Source: CAZKXU01 sp964556665 (lineage in GTDB: Bacteria > Bdellovibrionota_C > UBA2361 > CAZKXU01). From it: a DNA stretch of 28,913 bases. Position numbers and translations under genes: made by a program. The notes under the pieces are model-generated. The model saw nothing but the letters and a program-made list of their open reading frames with translations, did not search any database and had not been told where the DNA came from. Shown piece after piece: positions 1-7,012 of this stretch (position 1 is the first letter of the stretch; each line of letters begins with the position of its first letter). The DNA lies in NCBI GenBank assembly GCA_964556665.1, contig CAZKXU010000040.1, forward strand, positions 1 through 28,913, written 5' to 3'.

Positions 1-57
1 TTTCTTTGGCTACGGCGAACGAAAAATCGAGAGCGGGGGAAACGATCTTGAATAACC

Positions 58-140
58 GGAGGGGTGCCCGAGCGGCTAATGGGGGCAGACTGTAAATCTG
101 CTGGCTAGCGCCTACGGGGGTTCGAATCCCTCCCTCACCA
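58..140 (+). tRNA. tRNA-Tyr (GTA)
   Basis: This is a class II tRNA of 83 nt with a long variable arm. The anticodon stem CAGA/TCTG encloses the loop CTGTAAA, giving anticodon GTA at 92-94. The T arm has the loop TTCGAAT closed by GGGGG/CCCTC. The acceptor strands GGAGGGG and CCTCACC pair except for an A3-A70 clash and a G-T pair, so the acceptor stem is slightly degenerate. In this parse the 3' CCA is not encoded and the last A is the discriminator. Identity is secure; exact ends are good to a few bases. Confidence 0.9.
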
Positions 141-155
141 GTTTTTTAGGTTAAG

Positions 156-241
156 ACATCACTGGGACCGCGGGCTTCCAGCCCGCAAGCACATTAGCTA
201 GTAATTCGTTGCGGGCTGGAAGCCCGCGGTCCCAGTGATGT
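156..241. repeat. REP-like cruciform, copy 1 (perfect arms)
   Basis: Two 33-nt arms (156-188 and 209-241) are perfect reverse complements around a 20-nt centre. Each arm is itself a small hairpin, GCGGGC-ttcca-GCCCGC, so the whole can fold as a cruciform with two side hairpins. Related copies lie at 11438, 21536 and 28865. The centre is asymmetric, with an ATTCGT motif next to the right arm, which gives the element an orientation. It lies between two tRNA genes and about 350 nt upstream of a RAYT-like transposase gene. Confidence 0.93.
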
Positions 242-256
242 TAAAAGTTTTAATGT

Positions 257-411
257 ACGCCCATAGCTCAATTGGCAGAGCGACGGATTCCAAATCCGTA
301 GGACGTACGAGGGGCACCCGTAGGGTGCCTACCGAAGACGTTGTGATGACGCTTGCGTAGCAAGCGTACATTGGGAGAGCCGCTAGGCCCGAGGGGGTCA
401 ATTCCCTCTGG
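257..411 (+). pseudogene. Broken tRNA-Trp copy split by an insertion
   Basis: Positions 253-302 repeat 440-489 exactly, covering the flank, acceptor 5' strand, D arm and anticodon arm (anticodon CCA) of the intact tRNA-Trp downstream. After the start of the variable loop the match stops. About 90 unrelated bases follow (303-392), then a T-arm-like segment at 393-411 (gggggtcaattccctctgg) that has lost one T from the T loop. The 3' acceptor strand GGGCGT is absent, so no mature tRNA can form. The likely origin is a tandem duplication followed by insertion or recombination. Confidence 0.8.
313..367. repeat. Twin hairpins with GTA triloops inside the tRNA-Trp pseudogene
   Basis: Two perfect hairpins lie in the segment that splits the tRNA copy: GGCACCC-gta-GGGTGCC at 313-329 and ACGCTTGC-gta-GCAAGCGT at 349-367. 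The stems are unrelated but both loops are GTA. This suggests a small palindromic repeat unit inserted into the tRNA. No coding potential is evident. Confidence 0.7.
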
Positions 412-443
412 TACTGAAAGTGGAGGTTTTAAGTCATACATGT

Positions 444-519
444 ACGCCCATAGCTCAATTGGCAGAGCGACGGATTCCAAATCCGTAGGTTGGGGGTTCA
501 ATTCCCTCTGGGCGTGCCA
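444..519 (+). tRNA. tRNA-Trp (CCA)
   Basis: This is a complete 76-nt cloverleaf. Acceptor ACGCCCA pairs with TGGGCGT, the D stem is GCTC/GAGC, the anticodon stem ACGGA/TCCGT carries the loop TTCCAAA (anticodon CCA, 477-479), and the T arm has loop TTCAATT. The discriminator base is G and the 3' CCA is encoded at 517-519, unlike the other two tRNAs here. It is the intact partner of the broken copy just upstream. Confidence 0.96.
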
Positions 520-594
520 CCTAACAAAATTTGGACATCCATTCTTTTACACTTTTATCTAAACCTCCGACCTCCAACAACCGACAGATAATCC

Positions 595-1572
595 ATGACC
601 TACGCACGAAGCGAGATCTACGATCCGGATGAGGTTGGTGTATATCACTGCGTAAGCCGCTGCGTACGGCGCGCGTTTCTTTGCGGCAGAGATACGCTTT
701 CAAAAAAGTCCTATGAGCATCGCCGCGTATGGATTAGAGATAGGCTTAAACTTCTGGTTGATATTTTTGCAATAGAAGTAGTGGCTTATGCAGTAATGAG
801 TAACCACTTACATTGTGTTATTCGTAACCGTCCTGACTTGGTAGAAGATTGGGATGCCAAAGAGGTTGCCGAGCGTTGGCGAAAACTCTTTCCGCTGCGC
901 CGCGACAAAAACGGCGCAGCTGCAAAGCCAAGTAAGGAAGAGATAGCTGCAATAGCTAATGATGAAAAGAAGGTACTACTCTATCGTAGACGGCTTTCTG
1001 ACATAAGTTGGTTTAATCGCTGCATGAATGAGAATATTGCTCGACGGGCGAATAAAGAGGACGACTGCACCGGCCGCTTCTGGGAAGGGCGTTTTAGTTG
1101 TCAACGAGTCTTTGAGGTAGGCGGCATTCTAGCTTGCAGCGCTTATGTAGACTTAAATCCAATCAGAGCTGGCATTGCAGAGACTCCGGAAGATAGCGAC
1201 TTTACCAGCGTGCAGGATCGGATTAATGCTTATAAGAAACAATCAATAGCCAAGAATAAAACGTCCGGTCCAACCCTGGTATCAATAGAAGAGATTTCGA
1301 ACAAAGCCCTAACTACTGAGGAATACTTCGAGCTGGTCGATACAACTGGTCGGTTGATGATTGATGGTAAGGCTAAAATATCAGAGGAGCTAAAGCCAAT
1401 TCTAAAACGAATAAAAATCACGCCGGATGAGTGGCTAGAAACATCCAGAAAACTACGGCTTCGCTTTCCGCGGATCATCGGTCCGCTAAAGTCTCTAAGA
1501 GAAGTTGCCAAAAAAATCAAAAAAGAATGGTTTCACGGGGTGAGTGCCGCCAAGGCTGTCTTTACAAGTTAA
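595..1572 (+). CDS. Y1/HUH transposase, IS200-like, REP-associated type
   Basis: The 325-residue product belongs to the Y1 transposase (IS200/RAYT) superfamily, single-strand nucleases that cut at hairpins through a 5'-phosphotyrosine. The HUH motif is HLH at residues 71-73 (context MSNHLHCVIR). GRFWEGRF at about 160-167 and AYVDLNPIRAG at 183-193 are typical of RAYT-like members, and Tyr184 is the likely nucleophile. The protein is longer than IS200 TnpA (about 150 residues) because of a central charged insertion and a C-terminal extension. No second ORF and no clear element ends flank it, which fits a domesticated RAYT better than a complete IS. A REP-like palindrome lies about 350 nt upstream, and three more occur in the window. 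The ATG start lacks an obvious Shine-Dalgarno sequence. The family assignment is strong; the link to these particular REPs is inference. Confidence 0.9.
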   Translation: MTYARSEIYDPDEVGVYHCVSRCVRRAFLCGRDTLSKKSYEHRRVWIRDRLKLLVDIFAIEVVAYAVMSNHLHCVIRNRPDLVEDWDAKEVAERWRKLFPLRRDKNGAAAKPSKEEIAAIANDEKKVLLYRRRLSDISWFNRCMNENIARRANKEDDCTGRFWEGRFSCQRVFEVGGILACSAYVDLNPIRAGIAETPEDSDFTSVQDRINAYKKQSIAKNKTSGPTLVSIEEISNKALTTEEYFELVDTTGRLMIDGKAKISEELKPILKRIKITPDEWLETSRKLRLRFPRIIGPLKSLREVAKKIKKEWFHGVSAAKAVFTS

Positions 1573-1808
1573 GTTTTCCTTGAAATTTCAAAATTACTAG
1601 ATAAATTTCTGACTGCTCGGAATTACACTATTGGTAAATGGCTGGATACTACCATACTAGCAGCTAATAATAGTCAAGCGTGATCGATCAGAGTAATTGA
1701 TGAAGGCTTTGAGGTGGAAACTGCTCTAGCGTATGATATGTATGGGTGTCCATGAAGTGGAAGAGAAAACTATTCATGAAGAGAGAGGAAGTTAAAGTAG
1801 TAAGTAAT

Positions 1809-4778
1809 TTAACTAGCGGTCACAAGAGCTCTGTAGCTATCTTGAATTCTAGGTAGTATTCCTTTAGCGAGCACGTTATCGCGCTCAAGCTTTTTTAGCG
1901 CCAAAAAGGTCCACGGCGCTACTGGGGGGATATCTGCGGCCCGGGTGGCGGCAATGTGATAGCTAAAATTACCCGTACGCTCATCGAACTCAGTCTGGTA
2001 AATTTCAAGCCCCAGCCGCTCAGCCACCAATGGAATTCGTTTTCTAAAGTTAGAGTTGCACACGACACGTGCACCTCGAGCTACCAGATACTCGAGTAGC
2101 GCCAGGGTTAGCGCTTCGTTTTTGGCTGGACCGAACGAAGTAATTTCGTCCAAGACTACCGTGGCACCAGAAAGATCTTCCGCACATAGCTGCGCGATGT
2201 TCGACGCCATGGCTTGGTATGTGCGTTCCTTGGCTTCGCCGAGTATGAATACCCTACCGCCCAGTTCACCAGAGACCTTAGAATCTATCGGGAGCTGCAG
2301 ATATGCCGCCAAACACGCCTTGCCAATAGACCAGGTGGCGACTGACTTGCCGCTCGATTGCGGACCGAAAATTACCGCGCCGCGCGTGGCCGGTTTAAAT
2401 GCAAAATCAAGCTTTACTCCCGCAGCGTTAGGCGAACCAGAGGGACGCTTAGGAATTACGGGCGAGATGGCGCTAAATGATGCTGGCACATCAGGCTGGC
2501 TGTTAACTGGAATATGTAGCCGCTTGCTTTCAATAGCCACTCTCACGCCATCAGCAATGGCCAGGCTCTCACGCAGAAAAGCAAATACGGCCAAGACTCC
2601 ACTTCGCCTCGAAGAAACATATTCGGAAATGGCCTCTTTTAACCCTTCGCTAATTTCCGCGGGATCGATACCGGGACTCGCAGCTCTGATACGATCCACG
2701 TTAGTGACCGCATCGATACGATCAACTTCAGCCGCGAACTCCCGAAGCCGTAGATGGTATTGTAGAGAAAGGTTGTACGCATCACTTGGCCAGGCCCTGC
2801 ATAAGTAACCTAAACCTTCTACTAGCCGAGAAATTTCGTGAAGAGTCCCTAATAACGTTTGCGGAGGAGTAGATCGCGGGGAGCCAATATGGAAAGCCGC
2901 ATCGTTGGCTCGTCCCAAATTTTCAGCTAAATCCTGAGGCTTTGGCCCTGGATGAGTCACCAAATACTGCGCCGCTTCTAAGGCCGCTGCCAGGGCTAGT
3001 TTATTGCCCGAGGCTACAAGCTGATCAAATCGCTGCTTAGCCCGCTGATCAATAAAATGTACCCCTTCGTACAAACCTGAGATGGATTCTGCGATTAGGC
3101 CGAGACACTCGCTAGATGATCTACTCTCTTCATCCGGTCTGGGGCGCTCCGCGCTAGCTGCCGTTACGTCGGTGCCGGTCGAAATCGCCATCAATTTACC
3201 CGGTTCAGTAGCACCTTCGACGATCGAGCGATACCAACCGCGCGCCCTTTCAACTAACTCGGCCGGGCAGACTGCATTCTCAAGCGACCCAAAATGTATC
3301 GGTGCAGGCGCGCTACGGTCCTGACCTGTGCTAGCTTGATTAGCTCCGTAGCGTGGTAGGTGCACCAGCTTAGCTGCAACAGTCGGACTAGTAATTAATT
3401 CGGAGTTAACAACCAGAGTTACGCCCTTTCTAACAAGCTCATCTAACGCCACCTCCAATAGCGCCGTTAGCTCCTCGTTGGTCGCACCCTGAGGCACTCG
3501 ATCTAAAATTAAAAGGTCACCCTTGGTTGAATTGGCCAGTAGCCAAGCAAGCGGTCGCGCTGTAGAGGCAAAGGCTCCATCCCCTTCGGCTCCCGGCACC
3601 GTAACTGATGCAATTCTGATGTTCTGGAAGATCGGTAGAGTGGCCTTCATTCCGCCTTCGAGCGGTAGGCCGGCCTGATGCGCCAGGGCACATTTCGCGA
3701 TCTCTTGGCAGATCGCATAGCCTGATTCGCCACCACTGCCAATAACTATTCCAGCAGAGGAAAAAGCGATCGGCGCTCGGTCTGAATAGTCGACAAACTC
3801 AACCCGAACTTGAGAGTTAGAAGATGTTGCTGCAAAACACGGCTTATTATTATCTCCATGGTAAGTCGAGCGCAACTCCTGACATGCGCGGTACACCATA
3901 CCAAGCGGCGCGGAAATATGACGCTCGACCTGTGATGAGAGATGTATGATCGAGGCGCGACCGGTCAAACGCTGACCCCGCAGCGCCGGACAGGTTTCGT
4001 AAAGTTCAAAGAGTCGCTGGTATGCTTCCGCAGAAATACTTGAATACTCGGAGATTTGATCGAAGCCGAGTTTGTCTAAAACTGTTCCGTGGAGTAATGC
4101 CGAAACTGGAATATCAAAATCCAAGCGAACCCTAGCAAGCGTGGCACTTGCCGCAATAAGTCCCGCATAGCGGCCATCGGCTAGAAATTCTTCACACCTA
4201 CGACGTAAAGCATCTAAATAGGGATTTACTTCCGCTACTCTTTGCAGCTGCTTCTGTAACTCGCCTAACTGGTAAAAAATCTTCGCCGTAGCGATCATAA
4301 CATGAGGTGAAGGTCGTAACAGATCTTCACTACGGTCCCGATCTGGTTGTGCCCGCTTCGCCACCCAGCCAAGACACCGCCCGTGATACTCATGCAGCGT
4401 CTCTAGACGCTTTACAATTTTTCCGAGCGTCTCAAAATCTTCGCCCTGCAGCTGAGCCAAGCACTGTACCGGGGCCTTACGCACTTCTATATGCTCTACA
4501 CTCCGGGCCGGATGTTGCAGTACACTTAATAGACGTCTTAGCACCGACATCGGGGCGTCTCTAAATTCTCGAAATCGATCTTCTAAGGTGCATCGAGGCC
4601 GGTGTCCCAGAGGAGGCTTCTCTGATTGAAAGAGCTCTTGCAACTCAATCCGTGGCGGCGGTAGGCCGACCGCGGTCAGCTCTCGATCGGTGACCTGAGC
4701 GTATGGTGCGCGAGCATCGATTGCTACGAAATGCTCTATTTGTGCAGGTCTGCCTGCCTTAACAACACCAACTGCCAT
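1809..4778 (-). CDS. Tandem MutS-like ATPase (fused pseudo-dimer)
   Basis: This 989-residue protein is related to MutS. The C-terminal half has a full MutS ATPase core: Walker A GPQSSGKS (805-812) and Walker B VVLDE (874-878), followed by a segment ending VVCNS where MutS has its conserved His region. The N-terminal half repeats the fold about 458 residues earlier: a degenerate P loop GSGGESG (347-353) lacking the Lys, a signature-like STARPL, Walker B-like LLILDR (422-427, Arg for Glu), and a segment ending VVNS. Residues 78-110 resemble the start of the MutS core helical domain. I see neither the mismatch-binding Phe-x-Glu domain nor a MutS2 Smr domain. MutS works as a dimer with unequal ATPase sites, so this may be a single-chain asymmetric dimer (inference). 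A promoter places transcription at the ATG. The gene stands alone and looks richer in GC than its neighbours. Its function is unknown. Confidence 0.85.
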   Translation of the reverse strand: MAVGVVKAGRPAQIEHFVAIDARAPYAQVTDRELTAVGLPPPRIELQELFQSEKPPLGHRPRCTLEDRFREFRDAPMSVLRRLLSVLQHPARSVEHIEVRKAPVQCLAQLQGEDFETLGKIVKRLETLHEYHGRCLGWVAKRAQPDRDRSEDLLRPSPHVMIATAKIFYQLGELQKQLQRVAEVNPYLDALRRRCEEFLADGRYAGLIAASATLARVRLDFDIPVSALLHGTVLDKLGFDQISEYSSISAEAYQRLFELYETCPALRGQRLTGRASIIHLSSQVERHISAPLGMVYRACQELRSTYHGDNNKPCFAATSSNSQVRVEFVDYSDRAPIAFSSAGIVIGSGGESGYAICQEIAKCALAHQAGLPLEGGMKATLPIFQNIRIASVTVPGAEGDGAFASTARPLAWLLANSTKGDLLILDRVPQGATNEELTALLEVALDELVRKGVTLVVNSELITSPTVAAKLVHLPRYGANQASTGQDRSAPAPIHFGSLENAVCPAELVERARGWYRSIVEGATEPGKLMAISTGTDVTAASAERPRPDEESRSSSECLGLIAESISGLYEGVHFIDQRAKQRFDQLVASGNKLALAAALEAAQYLVTHPGPKPQDLAENLGRANDAAFHIGSPRSTPPQTLLGTLHEISRLVEGLGYLCRAWPSDAYNLSLQYHLRLREFAAEVDRIDAVTNVDRIRAASPGIDPAEISEGLKEAISEYVSSRRSGVLAVFAFLRESLAIADGVRVAIESKRLHIPVNSQPDVPASFSAISPVIPKRPSGSPNAAGVKLDFAFKPATRGAVIFGPQSSGKSVATWSIGKACLAAYLQLPIDSKVSGELGGRVFILGEAKERTYQAMASNIAQLCAEDLSGATVVLDEITSFGPAKNEALTLALLEYLVARGARVVCNSNFRKRIPLVAERLGLEIYQTEFDERTGNFSYHIAATRAADIPPVAPWTFLALKKLERDNVLAKGILPRIQDSYRALVTAS

Positions 4779-4784
4779 TCGTAA

Positions 4785-4813
4785 TTTATAACATCGGTAG
4801 ATGTATTAATCAA
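4785..4813 (-). promoter_or_regulatory. Promoter of the tandem MutS-like gene, leaderless
   Basis: On the minus strand a -35 box TTGATT (4813-4808) and a -10 box TATAAA (4790-4785) are separated by 17 nt. The -10 box ends 6 nt before the ATG at 4778, so transcription should begin at or next to the start codon. No Shine-Dalgarno sequence exists, which fits a leaderless mRNA. Confidence 0.6.
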
Positions 4814-5103
4814 ACAATGCCTAGGAAACGATATGCCTCAAAACTTATGTCAACGGAAATGGGGAATGACGTATGAAGAATTATAAACTTATGAGTGCAA
4901 TCGATGTGTTCATCGATGATGGAGATGGGATAAACCCCATTATAATAATATCCAAATCAACCTATAGGCTAATTCAAATATTCTTTTGTAAGGTTGGACA
5001 ATGGCTTAGTTAGAGTGTGGAAGATTCCGGATGGCAGCCAGCGGTACGATTAGATTAGTTCGATAGCGCTGAACGAATAGAAACTAGCTGAGTTATCTAG
5101 GGG
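4814..5103. other. Intergenic, AT-rich, no gene supported
   Basis: With the promoter next to it, this forms a stretch of more than 300 nt between the MutS-like gene and the prepilin hairpin. Only a 46-codon plus-strand ORF (4873-5013) with a doubtful ribosome binding site can be read. I see no RNA gene or repeat. Confidence 0.5.
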
Positions 5104-5155
5104 CACCCCGCCGCCCGGCTCGTACGTAGAAACGCACGAGCGGGCGGCAGGGGTG
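5104..5155 (-). terminator. Strong GC-rich hairpin at the 3' end of the prepilin gene
   Basis: Arms of about 20 nt, beginning caccccgccgcccg and ending cgggcggcaggggtg, pair with two single-base bulges around a short loop. The hairpin starts 12 nt past the stop codon of the leftward prepilin gene. There is no U tract after it, so it may be a stability hairpin or an atypical terminator. Confidence 0.6.
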
Positions 5156-5167
5156 AACCTTGTGAAC

Positions 5168-5704
5168 CTAGCCGTCGACTGACATCCACGTTGCGTGGGT
5201 GAGGAGCCGCGGAAGGCTGGGCACGTCGTCGTGCACCCACGCATGAGCGTACTCGACCGACTTAAGCCCAGGACCCGCTCTGAAGCAGCGAACGCCCGTC
5301 GACCCGTATTCGTCTGGCCAGGCGTAGGCCATCCATGACCTGGTGTCGTCTAAGTTCGGCTCGCCGACGACCACAGCGAACACGTAGCCGCTGCGGCACG
5401 CTGTGCCATCGTCCCTCATTTCCGGAAAGGCGATTTCGCTAGCCTTCACCATGTCGACCAGCGTCGGATACGCACCGCCTGGTTGTAGTTCAGACTCGAC
5501 GGCGCCGTTAGCCATTCCGCGGCCAACTTGCACCTTCCAGATCTGATCCAACCGCGTGATGGCCGCGCGGCTATTGAAAGACCTCCGCTGGTTCTGCAGA
5601 TCCGCGATCGCGATCGACCCGATAATCGCGATAATCGCAAACACTAACAGCAACTCCAGCAAGGTGAATCCGCGCTCCGACCGGCCGTACATGAACCTCC
5701 GCAT
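5168..5704 (-). CDS. Type IV prepilin-like protein
   Basis: The product has a classic class III (prepilin) signal: a short basic leader ending RSERG, then FTLLELLLVFAIIAIIG. The mature protein would begin at Phe with Glu at +5, as prepilin peptidase substrates do. About 115 polar residues follow, with a Cys pair (ACRSG and VRCFR) that could form the C-terminal disulfide loop of pilins or pseudopilins. I chose the ATG at 5704 because GGAGGG sits just upstream; a GTG at 5728 has no such site, and a further ATG 12 nt downstream also has GGAGG before it. The product is then 178 residues. The gene is much richer in GC than its surroundings and no other pilus gene is adjacent, so recent transfer is plausible. 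It could be a major pilin, a minor pilin or a type II secretion pseudopilin. Confidence 0.85.
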   Translation of the reverse strand: MRRFMYGRSERGFTLLELLLVFAIIAIIGSIAIADLQNQRRSFNSRAAITRLDQIWKVQVGRGMANGAVESELQPGGAYPTLVDMVKASEIAFPEMRDDGTACRSGYVFAVVVGEPNLDDTRSWMAYAWPDEYGSTGVRCFRAGPGLKSVEYAHAWVHDDVPSLPRLLTHATWMSVDG

Positions 5705-5960
5705 GTTCCCTCCGCCCCTAGAGACCACGCACTATGCGTGACCTCGGGCTAGGCAGGGCAGACTCGCTGCCGCGCATAGTCCGGGGTTCACGAAAAGTAC
5801 TAATTGCTCTAAGAGGCCGGAGATGCTGAAAAAACCTTGCCTCTACCCAAAATAACTCAGCTAACCGTAATCCTAGCAGATCCGAGGACACTAAGCACGC
5901 GCACTACCGGTGCCCATCAAGCAGATTCTAGTCGGCATTTAAAAATAGAGCCGCCCTGTC

Positions 5961-6330
5961 ATGAGGCAAGTCAAAAATAAGGAGGAGATTCTGATTGAAC
6001 AGATTGTGCGTAAACTTCCACCATTTCAAAGGTTTTTTGAAATAGCCGCGCACACTGATACTGAAGAGATTAATTTAACAAACATAGCTGCAGATGTTTT
6101 AACTAGTGCTCCTCCAAATAAGTTTTTTCACGTCTAGCATCACATCGTTGCCCCACCTTGTCACGCTTCTCAGTCGGAAAATCCTCGCAATACTCCAGTA
6201 TTGCTGCGGATTTCCTCCTTCCGAGGCGTGCCAATCTGGGGCAACGCTGCGCGCTATACGTGAAAAAACTTATTTGGCGAAGCACTAGCCCTAATAATAT
6301 TCAGCGGTTTATCAGATTTTAGAAGATACC
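5961..6330 (+). pseudogene. DUF4143-type ATPase fragment split by a palindromic element
   Basis: From 5961 a 58-codon frame reads KEEILIEQIVRKLPPFQRFF and continues to DVLTSAP, the linker and helix-turn-helix-like middle of AAA/DUF4143 ATPases. The frame runs into the palindrome starting at 6103 and stops at 6137. After the palindrome the same protein resumes at 6298 as VYQILEDTIV, with stops directly upstream. Together the pieces match residues 181-239 of the intact ATPase encoded at 8201-9388 (EEIQQESLVRG to ILVDTLIV). The ATPase domain and the C-terminal nuclease-like domain are missing. This is a dead paralogue fragment, and the palindrome lies exactly between its two halves. Confidence 0.8.
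6103..6288. mobile_element. 186-bp palindromic MITE-like element
   Basis: Two arms of about 93 nt, beginning CTAGTGCT and ending AGCACTAG, are imperfect reverse complements meeting at gcaatactccagtattgc (centre between 6195 and 6196). The outer 31 nt match with only two differences, and the innermost 17 nt pair almost perfectly. The element encodes nothing convincing: the two short frames on opposite strands mirror each other only because of the symmetry. Its position between two halves of an ATPase fragment shows that it inserted there. No transposase is present and no clear target duplication is visible. Confidence 0.82.
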
Positions 6331-6429
6331 ATCGTAACTACAGAGGACCACGCCGAAGCTTTTGAGCGTAGGCAGGTGCGCCATCATCTTCGCTGAAACT
6401 CTTGAGCATAAAAAATAGTTGAGCTAGCT

Positions 6430-6840
6430 CTACCCGTCCTGCATGACTGCTTCTAACGCCTTCAGCAACTGATCTCTACCGAACGGTTTTGCCAAGGAAA
6501 GCAAGGCTCCAAATTTCCTGGTAATCTGTAGAGGCTCTCCGGTCAACTCACCACTTATGGCAATTATAGGTATCTTTGGATATTGCTTTGAAAAATCTGA
6601 AATCGCTGAAAGACCAACCATAGCTGAGCCATCCTCCTCAAAAGACTCCTCTACATCGGAACCTTTATCTAATGGCATCACCAGGTCACAAAGTATGACA
6701 TCTATCTTGTTAGTGCTTATAATCGCATGTGCTTTTTCTGGACTATCAACGACAGCAACACTATATCCAGCATCACTTAGAATCTCGTTAATAACATCAC
6801 AGAGGTCTTCACTATCATCTATGAGTAGCACGTTTCTCAT
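6430..6840 (-). CDS. Stand-alone response regulator receiver protein (CheY-like)
   Basis: The 136-residue product is a single receiver domain. The acidic pair is Asp8-Asp9, the phospho-acceptor Asp52 (context ILCDLVMP), the switch residue Ser96 (AISGE) and the conserved Lys118 (AKPF). There is no output domain. An acidic stretch of about 12 residues (DVEESFEED) follows the phosphorylation loop and is longer than in CheY. No histidine kinase, chemotaxis or pilus-twitching gene is adjacent, so the partner is unknown. The domain call is very secure; the role is not assigned. Confidence 0.93.
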   Translation of the reverse strand: MRNVLLIDDSEDLCDVINEILSDAGYSVAVVDSPEKAHAIISTNKIDVILCDLVMPLDKGSDVEESFEEDGSAMVGLSAISDFSKQYPKIPIIAISGELTGEPLQITRKFGALLSLAKPFGRDQLLKALEAVMQDG

Positions 6841-7012
6841 ACAGGGTATATCGAATCAATGGCTGTTTAGCTTTAACTCTTATTGTGAACTTCAGATAAG
6901 CTACTAATTTCAACAATTCTAACAACTTATAACATCTTGTATTCCCCCAATACTGCATTTAGAGTGTAATTAGATTTTATTCTAAAATGAAAAAGTATTT
7001 TAAGGGGATGTT

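Noticed and set aside
353..562. 69-codon ORF across the tRNA-Trp region
   Set aside because: It runs through the pseudogene and the intact tRNA gene, so it is not protein-coding.
2056..2808. 250-codon plus-strand ORF opposite the MutS-like gene
   Set aside because: It is antisense to the well-supported ATPase-coding half, matches no family and has an unnatural composition; it is a shadow of the real frame.
4873..5013. 46-codon ORF in the gap between the MutS-like gene and the prepilin
   Set aside because: It has only a weak GGGGA upstream, no family and no operon context; chance is as likely.
5728..5728. GTG start for the prepilin
   Set aside because: The ATG at 5704 has a GGAGGG site directly upstream and gives a normal short prepilin leader.
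6103..6288. Two mirror-image 60-codon ORFs in the palindrome
   Set aside because: They resemble each other only because the DNA is palindromic, and neither has a ribosome binding site or known family.
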